Assembly: GCA_039621445.1 (NCBI GenBank)
Contig: CP154955.1
Span: 30,325,471-30,389,470 of the forward strand
Length of the DNA: 64,000 nucleotides
Source of the DNA: Euglena gracilis
Taxonomy: Eukaryota; Euglenida; Euglenophyceae; Euglenales
Direction: 5' to 3'
Shown: piece by piece, positions 37,235-46,572 of the stretch
Layout of the letters: each line of letters starts with the position of its first letter
How positions within the stretch are numbered: position 1 is the first letter of the stretch
Made by a program: the position numbers and the translations under genes
The notes under the pieces: generated by a model
Database searches by the model: none
Told to the model about the DNA's origin: nothing
What the model saw: only the letters and a program-made list of their open reading frames with translations

Positions 37235-37856
37235 ATGAGGCGTACCCTGCGCCGCCTGCCCGGAGGGGGGCCCCGGCGGCGTCAGCTGTCCTCCCTCTCC
37301 CCCTCGCCGCCCTCTTCGGGCCGCACGCTGTGGCTCTGCAAGCCGGGGCACGAAGCGCGGGTGACCGACGAGCTGGTCGCCGCCTCTGTCGCATGCAGAG
37401 GGCCCCCGGCAGGTTTCTTTCGCATCTTGTGTGCTGACCCTTTTCCGATCCCACGATTCTTTAGGGGGGGTATAGGATTAGGAAGTCCCGCCCATCGGGA
37501 CGGTGCCAGCCAGGGTCCCATCATGTGACACTGTGTGGCAGCTGTGTAACAGCGTGTGATAGCCGTGTGAGCCCAACCCCAGCGCAGTGGGGTGGCCGCT
37601 CGGCCTCCCCCATGTGGGGTTGTGGTGTGCCTGAGGGGCCGCCCTGGCAGCGGTGCACGCTGCGCCGCGGGACGCCGGGTGGGTGTGGGCCGACGCCACC
37701 CCGCCCTTCGCCTCCGCCTGGGCGCTGCAGAGCCTGCCGGCCGCCCACCGGCTGCACGGGCGGTCCCTGCGGGCCTTCGCCAAGCAGGCCCTGCCGCTGG
37801 TGCTGCCCGCCCTGCCCGCGCCGCACGTGCCGGGGTCCCGTCCGCGGGGCGACGCG
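37235..37856 (+). CDS. RlmM/FtsJ-like 2'-O-methyltransferase, exons 1 and 2
   Basis: The ATG at 37235 begins a basic, Ser-rich, acidic-free leader (MRRTLRRLPGGGPRRRQLSS) typical of a mitochondrial or plastid presequence. It is followed by TLWLCKPGHEARVTDELVA, which matches the N-terminal RPGFEKE-type pattern of the RlmM family. Exon 1 ends at 37412 (CGGCAG|GTTTCT, phase 1). Exon 2 (37651-37856), after CCCTGGCAG, starts in the matching phase with VHAAPRDAGWVWADATPPFA, SAWALQSLPAAHRL and SLRAFAKQALPLVLPAL. It ends in phase 0 at GCG|GTGCCC, in line with exon 3. RlmM methylates the 2'-OH of a cytidine in 23S rRNA. An organellar rRNA substrate is my inference from the presequence. Confidence 0.68.
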
Positions 37857-38097
37857 GTGCCCCGCAATGTCAACACCCGCTGAGAAAAGGGTGGCTGTGT
37901 TCGGGGGAGGCCAGGGGGTGTTTTCTGATTTTGGGCTTTTCGACTTTTCTGCCATTTCTGCAGGGAACCCCATTGCTTCTGGGGCTGCATTTTTCCTCGA
38001 ATTTTTTCCCCGAACCTTTTCGCTCTCCGGGCGTGTCCATTTCTCCGCCACTGGAACTGCCGACCGGAACCCCAGGAAAACGCTCTCCCCGCCCCAG

Positions 38098-39293
38098 ACT
38101 CAGCTGAAGCTCTGCGCCATTGCCCTGCGGCCCCGGTGGTGTGTTCAGAGTTTCGCCACGCCCCGGGCGGAGGGCGTGGCGGAGTACACGCTGTACTGGG
38201 CCCGCTGGCGGCTGCTACAGGACGTCAAAGCCGCTCAGCGGGAGCTGTGGAAGCGGGAGGCATACAGCGGGCGCAAGGTGCCCACCACCGCCCATCTCAC
38301 CGCGGCGGACGGGGACACCCTCGTGCAGTCCGGGGGGCCGCACGGTCGTGACAGCCAACCACCACCATTTGTATCATGCCGTCCTCGCTACGCTGCAAAA
38401 TGAGAGCTCCACACCGAGAATGTGCCCAAGGTACGCAGCAACGTCTCTGTTTCAGGCGCTTCAGGCAGGCAGGGGGGGGGGGCAGCGGGGCGCCATGGAA
38501 TGGGGCGCCACCGTCCATTACCAGGCTCTGGGATGGGGTGTGGCTTTCCCACAGATCGAAGTGGAGGCCAGCGACCAGGAATGGTAACGTCGCACCCCCG
38601 GGGGCCCCGCACCCCCGCCGGGCCCCCGCCCACAATGTGTTTCCCGGCGGAGGACACCGCCTTCGTCTCGGTGGCGCCGGTGCACTGCAAGCCGACCCCC
38701 TGCAGACCCTCCCTCTCTGGATTGCCCCTTCCGAGTGGATTCGCGCTTGAGGGTTGGGTTCTTTTCTTTGCCGATGCAATCGTTTCTGGAGCCATCTGGC
38801 TTCCTCCCCTCCGTCGGGGTCCCCCCATTGGCCCGGAGGTCATTGGCATTTCCAGCTCCGAGCTGGCCAATGGTTTGGGTCTTGCGAGTGGAGCGCAGGC
38901 ACCGAGGGACCCCCAGCCGGCGTCTTTGCACCAAGTGAACAAAGAAACAATCGCATCGCAGCAATTCCCTCTCAAAAAGCAGCCGCCTATGAAAAGCTCC
39001 GCCAAGAGCAGGGCGGGCCCAAGTTATTTGCAGAAACCGCCCGAGGCAGCCTTCGGCGTTGCAGACCCCCTTCGGCCGCGGGCCCTGCAGAGGGCCGTGG
39101 GCCGACCCGGTGCGGGGCTTCGGGTGGCCGGTGCCGTGGGTGGCGGGGCTGCCGCCGCCGGCCGACCTGCCCCCGAAGGCCTTCCCCTCCCGGGCGTACC
39201 TTAAGCTGCAGCAGGCCCTCCTCCTCTTTGGCCCGCACGGGCCCCAGGCGGGCGACACCTGTGTGGACCTCTGCCACCCCGCTGCTGTCATAC
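38098..39293 (+). CDS. RlmM/FtsJ-like methyltransferase, middle exons
   Basis: Exon 3 (38098 to about 38344), after CGCCCCAG, starts in phase 0 with QLKLCAIALRPRWCVQSFAT and continues GVAEYTLYWARWRLL and KREAYSGRKVPTTAHLTAAD. A further exon candidate lies at about 38640-38710 (EDTAFVSVAPVHCKPTPC). The exon from 39065 to about 39293, after CGGCGTTGCAG, encodes WPVPWVAGLPPPADLPPKAF then PSRAYLKLQQALLLFG and GDTCVDLCHP. PSRAYLKL...ALxxFG...GDxCVDL is the signature that opens the FtsJ-type Rossmann fold, with the first part of the SAM-binding motif at its end. Relative to family members the stretch between DL and the next glycine-rich part seems too long, so the donor near 39286-39293 is uncertain. 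Confidence 0.62.
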
Positions 39294-39627
39294 GTCATAC
39301 GGGGGGGGGGTGGACAGGGCAGTACGGGAATCGGCCAAACAGCCAGGGTGGTGGGTGGGGGGGGGTCGACCACCCCCTCCACCACCTCCTGCATGGTGGG
39401 ATGGGAAGTGCTGGCTGGAAAAAGAGGCCGTGGCGATGCCATGTGTTGTGTGCCGTGTGGCGTTGCATACAAATGGGATGGATTAATATGTGTGTGCCAG
39501 AAGAAAGAGCGCAACCTCTGTTGCAGGGGTACCAGGGGGGCAAGGGTGGGGTGGCCACAGCAGGGGCGGTGGGTGCGTGGGGTGTTCCCGCGGCGGGATG
39601 GGGGGGGGGCGGTTGGCCGGCGGCGAG

Positions 39628-41219
39628 GTGCGGCCGGGGCGTTCCCGGGCAGCTGGTCCCTGCTGCTGGCCAGGATGAGAGCGGTCCCAGCGGTGCGTAC
39701 GTCCAGGCCCTGCGGTGAGTGCCTGGAAGTGGTGTGTGTGTGGAAATGGTCCATGGGCGGTGTGGGTGTGGGTGTGGGTGTGGGCTGGGTGTGGTGTGTG
39801 GTGGGTGTGGGTGTGGGTGTGTGGTGGTGGGTGTGGTGGGGTGTGGGTGTGGGTGGGTGGGTGGGTGGGTGTGTTTGTGTGTTGTGTGTGGAGGTGTGGG
39901 TGTGGGTGTGGGTGGGTGTGGGTGTGGGTGTGGGTGTGGGTGTGGGTGTGGGTGTGGGTGTGGGGGTGGGTGTGGGTGTGGGTGTGGGTGTGGGTGTGGG
40001 TGTGGGTGTGGGTGTGGGTGTGGGTGTGGGTGGGTGTGGGTGTGGGTGGGTGGGTGTGGGTGTGGGTGTGGGTGTGGGTGGGTGTGTGTGTGTGTGTGTG
40101 GGTGGGTGGGTGTGGGTGTGGGTGTGGGTGTGTGTGTTGGTGTGGGTGTGGGTGGGTGTGGGTGTGGGTGGGTGGGTGTGGGTGGGTGGGTGTGGGTGGG
40201 CCGGGCCGAGGTCCCCACCCCGGAGGCTGTTGATACAGACACGTTCGGTGGCTTGCATCCCCTGAAGGGGGAGAGCCTGGGCAGGCACTCCAAAGCACCC
40301 AGATCCAACCTGTTTGCTGGTTTGGGCCCCTGGCCAAAACTGCCTGGGCACTTGGCCAACCCACTCCGGCGCGAAAGGCACCGGGAGCCCGGAAAAAGGC
40401 CATTTTGGCCGATTTTGGTGCATGTCCAGGAGGGTGCCGGCCCCCCACCCACTGGGGGGGGTAGTGCCTGCCCCAGGCTCTCCAGGGCACTCCGAGACCC
40501 CCCACCAGGCTGTACTTCAGTTGGGTGCCGACCCCACCAGGCTTCTTTTTAAGTCAGCAGACCCCACCCCCCCCGGGGGGGAGGGGGGGTGGGTGGGTGG
40601 GTCCGGGGCCGGCCCCCCCCCCCGGGGGTCCGGGACCCCCCTGGGGGGGGGGTCCCGCGCCGGAGGCGCCGGGTATACCTTTTCGGCGCGAAGCGCCGAA
40701 AATTTTTGAAAATTGCCTTTAACGGGCCCGATTTTGGCCCCCCCCCCCCCCGGGGGTCCCCCGCCACCCCGGGGGGGGTGGGGGGTCCCGCCCCTCCCCC
40801 CCCCTGGGGTCTTAAAAAGAAGCCTGGACCCCACCCCTGGGGGGGGTAGTGCCTGCTTGGGCAGGCACTCAAGGGACCTCTGGACCCCCCTCCCCCCCAG
40901 GGTTGGTAAAAAACAGCCTGCCCCCCACCTTTCCTGGCGTTGGTCAAAAGCACCCTGGCTTGGGCACCCCTCCGCGGCGGCGGCATCTCCGCCCCCCCCC
41001 CCCCCCCGGGTTCTCCTCTGCCAGGGTACCCATCGGTCCCCCCATGGGCTGTGTTGGGTGGGCCTCCCCGCCCGTTGCCCGCAGGGTGGTGTGCGACATG
41101 TCGGTGTCCCCCCTCAAGTCGCTGTCGGTACTGCGGGACTGGCTGGATCGCCGCATGTGCCGCCGCTTCGTCTGGACCCTCAAGATGCAGCCGCTGCGCA
41201 GCTCCGGGCTGTCCAGGCG
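39628..41219 (+). CDS. RlmM/FtsJ-like methyltransferase, catalytic exons
   Basis: The exon at 39628-39714, after CGGCGAG, encodes AAGAFPGSWSLLLARMRAVP then AVRTSRPC, the second half of SAM motif I (compare DLGAxPGGWSxLL), with a strong donor GCG|GTGAGT. The exon at 41085-41219, after TTGCCCGCAG, encodes VVCDMSVSPLKSLSVLRDWL, DRRMCRRFVWTLKMQPL and RSSGLSRR. CDM is the family's (V/L)CDM catalytic Asp region and TLKM supplies the conserved Lys of the K-D-K(-E) set. Phases of these two exons do not match. The typical spacing between them in RlmM (about 40 residues) is missing, so at least one exon in 39716-41084 has been missed. That interval is filled by a microsatellite and two nested MITEs. 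Confidence 0.62.
39725..40202. repeat. (GTGGGT)n minisatellite next to a splice donor
   Basis: Almost 480 bases of GTGGGT and GGTGTG units that start about ten bases after the GTGAGT donor at 39715. Gly/Val/Trp frames on the plus strand and Pro/Thr/His frames on the minus strand are repeat artefacts. Confidence 0.95.
40506..40920. mobile_element. hAT-like MITE B3, host of a nested MITE, perfect 8-bp TSD
   Basis: Begins CAGGCTGTACTTCAG and ends GGTAAAAAACAGCCTG. Flanks are CCCCCCAC on both sides (40498-40505 and 40921-40928). The original B element is split by element C1 at 40538-40826. B-type internal sequence GTAGTGCCTGCTTGGGCAGG follows the nested element. Confidence 0.85.
40538..40826. 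mobile_element. MITE C1, 289 bp, nested in B3, perfect 8-bp TSD
   Basis: Begins CAGGCTTCTTTTTAAG and ends CTTAAAAAGAAGCCTG. Flanks are GACCCCAC on both sides (40530-40537 and 40827-40834). The centre contains TTTTCGGCGCGAAGCGCCGA and several C-run/G-run hairpins. Isolated left ends of the same family occur at about 34620 and 54813. Confidence 0.88.
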
Positions 41220-41522
41220 GTGCCCCCCCCCAAACACCACCGATCAGTACGGGGGAGGGGAGGAAATGGTGGTCCACGAAGTGCATGCATACTCATCATT
41301 CAGGTGCAGGTTTTTTTGTTGAAAAAGTTCAGATGTTTTTACTCCCTTTAATAGACAGTTCTTACGAAGTTTAAGAGACCACACCATCACCCCATCACCA
41401 CCATCGAGCACAAAACACAGCAAAACCACGCACCCAAAAACAGTAGGCTGTCGTGTGTTATTGCACACGATGGCATCATTTGCCATGCGCATGATTGCAT
41501 CGGCGCCAATGCGCCGTCCCAG

Positions 41523-41705
41523 ACCACCCCGTGTCTGGGTCCCCCCCTGTGGCGGACGTACCTGGCGGTGGCGGCCGCCATCCCCCAGGCCCTGGCAGGC
41601 GTGCCGGGGCTGCGGTACAACGTGCGCCACTTGCCCCTGTCGGGGGCAGAGCTCGTGCTGCTCGGCGGGCTTGACCCCGAGGCCACCCCGGCCGCCGCCC
41701 CCTGA
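41523..41705 (+). CDS. RlmM/FtsJ-like methyltransferase, last exon
   Basis: After GCGCCGTCCCAG the frame reads TTPCLGPPLWRTYLAVAAAI, PQALAGVPGLRYNVRHLPLS and GAELVLLGGLDPEATPAAAP, ending in TGA at 41703. The end of RlmM proteins has the same layout: a helix, then a strand-turn-strand with a LxHxR-like segment (here VRHLPLSGAELVLLG). Third positions are almost all G/C. The exon gives a clear 3' end to the gene. It starts in phase 0 while the previous exon as drawn ends in phase 2, so one of the two borders needs adjusting. Confidence 0.66.
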   Translation, partial: TTPCLGPPLWRTYLAVAAAIPQALAGVPGLRYNVRHLPLSGAELVLLGGLDPEATPAAAP

Positions 41706-44310
41706 CCGTGTCTTCCGCCGCGGGACCACAGCCACGCCCGGGAACGCTTGACCCCCCCGCTGCAGCCCGGCAAACTTCTGTTGCCACCGTTTTTGACAAG
41801 GGCTGCACCGCCCAGCGTGCTCTATCCTAGGTCAAGTGCAAACCCAGTAATCGATCCCTCGCGTTGTCGTGGCCACAGCTTCCGTTGGCTGTGGCGCCCA
41901 ACGACTGCTTCACATTTAGCCACAAAGTCAAAGATACAAGCGAGACCCCAAATTTTCAGATTTTCAACAAAAACTCAAAATTAACCAGGTTTTGCTGAGC
42001 TCTTGACCTGCCTGATGGTGCCAGGCAGCCCAGCCCGGCACGGGCGCGCAGCTGGCCCTGGACGTCCACATGGGGGGGATGGACGGTCCTCAGGGCTTTA
42101 TTTTAGGTCCCCAGTGCTATCCTTTCATTCCCCACATTTTGGACTTATTTTCATTTTTTTTTCGATTTTTAACCCTCAAATGTCCTCAAAAACGGCTGGG
42201 TCAAAACCAGGCCAAAACAGTACAAAATGGGCATATCAGGGGCCAGGCATGCAATGGGCGCCTAAAATAAAAAAATATTTTAGGTCCTCGGTTATTTTCT
42301 GTGATTGTCCACCATTTTGGAGATATTTTAATATTTTCGATTTTTGGCACCAAAGTGACCCAAAAACAACTGAGTTGAAACAGGCCAAAACAGTGCAGAT
42401 TTGGAGCGGAACAGCCTCAAAGTAACCATAACTCGGGCCAGCCAAGGAGTTACGGGGAAATCAAAATACCGTTAGATAGGGCGTTCCAGGGGCTTGTTTT
42501 AGGTCGCCAGACATTTCGTTCGATTTTGCTTCATTTCCGAGATATTTTGGAAACATCATTTTTTTTAACCCTGAAAACATTCCAAAATGCCCCCCCCCCC
42601 CCAAACGACCCAAATTGGCCGAAAACTGGCCGTAACTTGGACTACGCGAAGAGTTGGGAGCAGGGGTTTTCTTAAGCCGGAGGGTACCCCATCCCCCCGG
42701 GGGGGGGGGGCCAGCCGTCCAGCAGGTCAAATCCACACAGGCGCCCAAACTCGGGCTGGGAGCCCCCCGGGGGGGGGGGTCGAGTGAAATAAAGTTGGGT
42801 AGTTGGGTCCAGCCCGGCCGGCGGCCGGGCTAGGTGGCCGAAGGCCGGCCAGCCAATTGGGCTACCCAGCTCACCTATCCCTTCATTTTCCCCCCTCATC
42901 ACAGCTTCCTCCATCACAGCCCCCCAGTGTTGACCTAGCTCCATCCATCAAAATGTCGAAAATGCAAAAATGTTTTAGAAAATTTTGTTTTTCATCGACC
43001 CAGCCCAGCCCAGCCCCCTCCCGCCCCCCCCAGCCCTGGACCCCCCCCCCCCCCCCCCCCCCCCGGGGGGGGGTGCCAGCCCCCCGCTCATTTCCCGCCG
43101 GCGGCCTTTTTGCCACCCGGGGGCCGGCCCCCCGGGGGGGGGGGGGTCCTTAAGAAAACCCCTGGTTGCGAGAAAAAAGTAAACCATGGTTGGACAGAGC
43201 ATTCCAAGGGCTTCCTTTTTTGGCCTCCACATATTTCCTTTGTTTTTGCTTCATTGTCGAGATATTTTGAAAAAAAATATTGATTTCTGTTCGGAAAACG
43301 GCCCCCCAAAAAATACCCCGAAAGGGCCGTTTTGGACGCACGAAAAAACGAGCCGGAACACGTGCCAGGTGTTTCGGCGGCCAAAATGGCTTCCGGGTGG
43401 CAATAGAGGGTCTGGTCTCTTGGGGCACATTTTGTCTGGCAGACATTTTCAGAATAATTCGTTTTTTTTTGAGATGTTTTTTTTAATTTTTTGACCGAAT
43501 ATCCCTTCATCCCTGCGAAACTCAAAACTGGGGCTAACCTTACCCAGTTTGGACCCCTTGTCCGCTGAATAACTCGGGCCTGGCGGTGAGTTGGGGGTCA
43601 TAGTGGAGGTGATTCTGAAAGCCGGGATACACTTGCTCGCAACTGAAAAACCTTCCGGGAACTGGTCTGGGGTCATGGTGATAATCCGTCGTTCTCATGA
43701 TCTACCCAGGAGTGGGGGGGTTCTACCCCCTTTCCACGGTGGTAGCTTCGCTCTTACTGCAGAGAGGATAAGTAATGGCTTAATCGAGTAAAGGCAAACA
43801 GGAGAGGACAGACGACCGCCCCCCTAATTCTCACCCTCACACTTTCAATGGCAAATCATTCATGCTCATGTGCGTGTGCGTTTTTTTCAATTCCACCCGT
43901 TTTGCACGGCAAGAGAGCGCAACACAAAAAAAGTTTTACAGATATCGGCTTCTGCTGTCCTCACCTGTGTGACAGATTTGCATTTGTGTCTGTGTTGTTT
44001 GGGTCTTTGGTAAGCATTACGGAGGCCGTGTCGTCGTTCTAAACAAGCCAGTCCACCGCCGAACCTTCTTTCAGGCCCTTGCCGGCGCATGGAGAAGGCA
44101 TCACCAGCGTGGATCGTCCGGGCAGAGCTGTATGGGAATGTCGCAAACCCTAATGGTGGTGGTTGGGGGGGGTCCGCCCCCCTGCTGTATTTCTGGGGGC
44201 CCTGGTTTTTTTTAGGTTAAATTTTCTTTCGGCACCTTTGGTGCCGAGGGAATTTTTTCCAGCAAGGGTGGCGGGGTCGACAACCCCCCCCACCATGCCT
44301 TCCTGTGCAG
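41706..44310. other. Intergenic; relatives of repeat R and MITE A3
   Basis: No gene supported. 42070-42620 holds three head-to-tail relatives of the repeat R sub-block (ACATTTCnTTTGATTTTGC with GAGATATTTT and TTTTTGACC). 42661-43164 is MITE A3. About 43170-43760 holds further R-type sequence in reverse orientation. An ATG at 44089 opens a short frame (MEKASPAWIVRAELYGN) that could be a first exon of the next gene but has no independent support. Confidence 0.45.
42661..43164. mobile_element. hAT-like MITE A3, 504 bp with 8-bp TSD
   Basis: Begins CAGGGGTTTTCTTAAGCC and ends CTTAAGAAAACCCCTG. Flanks are GTTGGGAG (42653-42660) and GTTGCGAG (43165-43172), 7 of 8 matching. Internal blocks match A1 and A2. 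Confidence 0.87.
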
Positions 44311-46572
44311 CGCTGTATCCGGGGGGTCGTCGTGGTGGCCTCCCTCGCCGTAGCGGTGCGCGTCGTCCAGCGCCTGCGCCACAAACCCCCCGGCCGAGGC
44401 GTGGTGGACGACGCCGGGCGGATTCGTTACCTTCAGCGTTTGCTCCACGTTTGCGTTGCAGGGCACCTCCGGGCAAACCGTCTTCCCTGGAAATTGGCAT
44501 TCCTGGATCACATCCGGGAGCGGCTCTTTGAAAAGAAAATATCAAACTACAAAGCTGCAGAGTCAAAAGTTTGACCCAGTTTGGCGGGGACCCGGTGCAG
44601 GCGCGACCCCTCCTCCGACCAGGATTCGCATTCAGCCTGGGCGGTGCATGTCCCGCAACTGGCATCCACTTTTCGGTTTTGACCAAATTGGCAATGTTCC
44701 CGCTGATTGTTGTGAGCCTTTTTTTTTGCATTTATTTTGAGTTCTGCTGGAATCTTGAGCTATGTTTTTTCTTTGAAGCAATTTTGAGTTTTTTTATCTT
44801 TTTTTTTGTCACTTTTTTTCATTAAACTGCATTTAAAAAGGTGTTTTTTTTCTTTTTCATTGCCGGCCTCACAAAATCAATGCATTGAATTTCATTTTTT
44901 GCAATTTTTTTATTGCATTTTTTTGTGCATCGCTTCATTAAGGGCCTTGCAGGGGTTACTGAAGGTGTGTAAGATTTAAATTGAGAAGGATGTAATTGGG
45001 TGAACAAACCACTCCAAGTTTTTCTTTCTATTTTTGGGCGAGACCTCAAGTTTTTTCGCCAATTTTTTTGAATAAAAGCAGCATTTTTTTCATGGTTGTT
45101 TAATGCAACTGGTGCCAGAGGTGATTCCTAATTTGAGGTTTGAAATTTATTTCTTGTGTTGATAACTCCTAATTCAATTCCAAAATCCAGGTTGGTCAAA
45201 CACAACTTTGCTTTCGACTTTCCCAACTTTGCACCTTTCATCTCCAAATTTTTACGTTCTTGGGAAGCCCTCCGATTGTTTCCCTGGGTTTCTGGGTTTG
45301 GGGCCCGGAGCCTCCAAATATTTTTGCACCGGTTTGTCGGCGACCACCAATTTTCTCCCAGTTTGTTATTTTCCTCCGCCAAGTTTTTCTTCGCCGCCCA
45401 ATCCGTACGATGTGTGCCCCCCCCCCCCCCCAACGGATGTCCCCAGCCGGGGACTCGGGGACGTACGGGACAAAGTCCAGCCCCCCCCCCCCGGCCCCCC
45501 CGGCCCACCCCCGCCCCGCGGCCAACCCCTTCGCAGCGGACACCCGCCGGCCGCCGGAGCCGCTGCCCGAGACGGAGGCCGCATGGGAGGAGCTGGAGCG
45601 GCGGGGCCAGGGGGCGGCCTGCCCCCCCGCAGAGGTCCTGGGCCTGTGTTTTGGTGGGGCTGCTTTTCCCCAATGAGATGCCTTTGGGGTTGGGTGAGTG
45701 CGTGCCACACTGCCGGACGGGCTCCGCATCCCCCTCCCCAGACTAAATCTGGCGGCATGGCTGACCCCAGGGAGGGGGGGACGCGACCACTGTGATACAC
45801 TTTGCTTGGGCTGTGACGGATAAAAAAATTCTTCTTCGCCGCGGCGCGCTAACAACAAATACTGAAATACGCGACATTTTCACCAAAACGGGCCCCTGGT
45901 GTCAGATGACAATTTCCAGTGACGCCAACAACCGCAGCCGACCGCACCCGACCGCAGCCAACCGCAGATTTTTTCCCTAAGTCCACATTTATTGCCACAT
46001 GGCAGTGAGTGGAAGTGGATTGTTTTTTATGCAAGGGCTTGTGAAGTTGATGCTTATCTGGGCAAGCATTGCCACACAATGATTGGAGTATATTGCTAGT
46101 TCTTTGCCCTGTTTCTCTTTGACCAGGATGGTGCGAAATCATGGTTCTGTCCGCACGGTGGCAGAATGGGTCGCTCGGGCCCACGCTGAGGGCATGACAG
46201 ATATTGTGGAGCAATCCCCCAATGCCAATGCCAATACCTTTTCTAACGTCATCGGTGGTTTCGTCATCCAAGAGTGGGCAAATACGTGCCGACCGCTGCC
46301 GACCGCTGCCGATTGCGGAAAAAATCTTGGCCCTGACCACAGGTGCCTGCCCCTGATGTCAGATGACAACTTCCAGTGACGCCAACAACCAGCCCCCCTT
46401 CGCTGCTTGTCTGCACAGTGTCCCGTCAACCGCCACCCCCCCCCCCCGGGAACGCATTCCAGGGGCCTCCTGCCGGCCGCCTGCCTCGGGGAGGCCCCAG
46501 GCCGCCCCCTGCCCCCAAGCAGCGTATCGTGAAGAACATCTACCGGCCCTCCAGACGGGCCCCCCCGGGGGG
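44311..46572 (+). CDS. RETSAT: RetSat exons: membrane anchor and N-terminal linker
   Basis: The exon at 44311 to about 44425, after CCTGTGCAG, encodes [20 protein letters not shown], a membrane-anchor-like helix, then [15 protein letters not shown] (phase 0 to phase 1). The exon at 45447-45634, after GTCCCCAG, starts in the matching phase 1 and encodes a Pro-rich stretch, then [20 protein letters not shown] and [20 protein letters not shown]-x(4)-RRPPxPLxT parallels the conserved linker behind the anchor of vertebrate RetSat. The exon from 46463, after GCATTCCAG (phase 0), encodes Pro-rich sequence then [16 protein letters not shown], corresponding to the helix before the Rossmann fold. Its 3' border falls at the edge of a repeat element (F1). 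A competing minus-strand frame at 44212-44511 has no splice or family support. Confidence 0.66.

Noticed and set aside
44212-44511. Minus-strand frame [16 protein letters not shown]...
   Set aside because: It looked extracellular, but the plus strand has matching splice sites, phase continuity and a RetSat-like anchor and linker at the same place.
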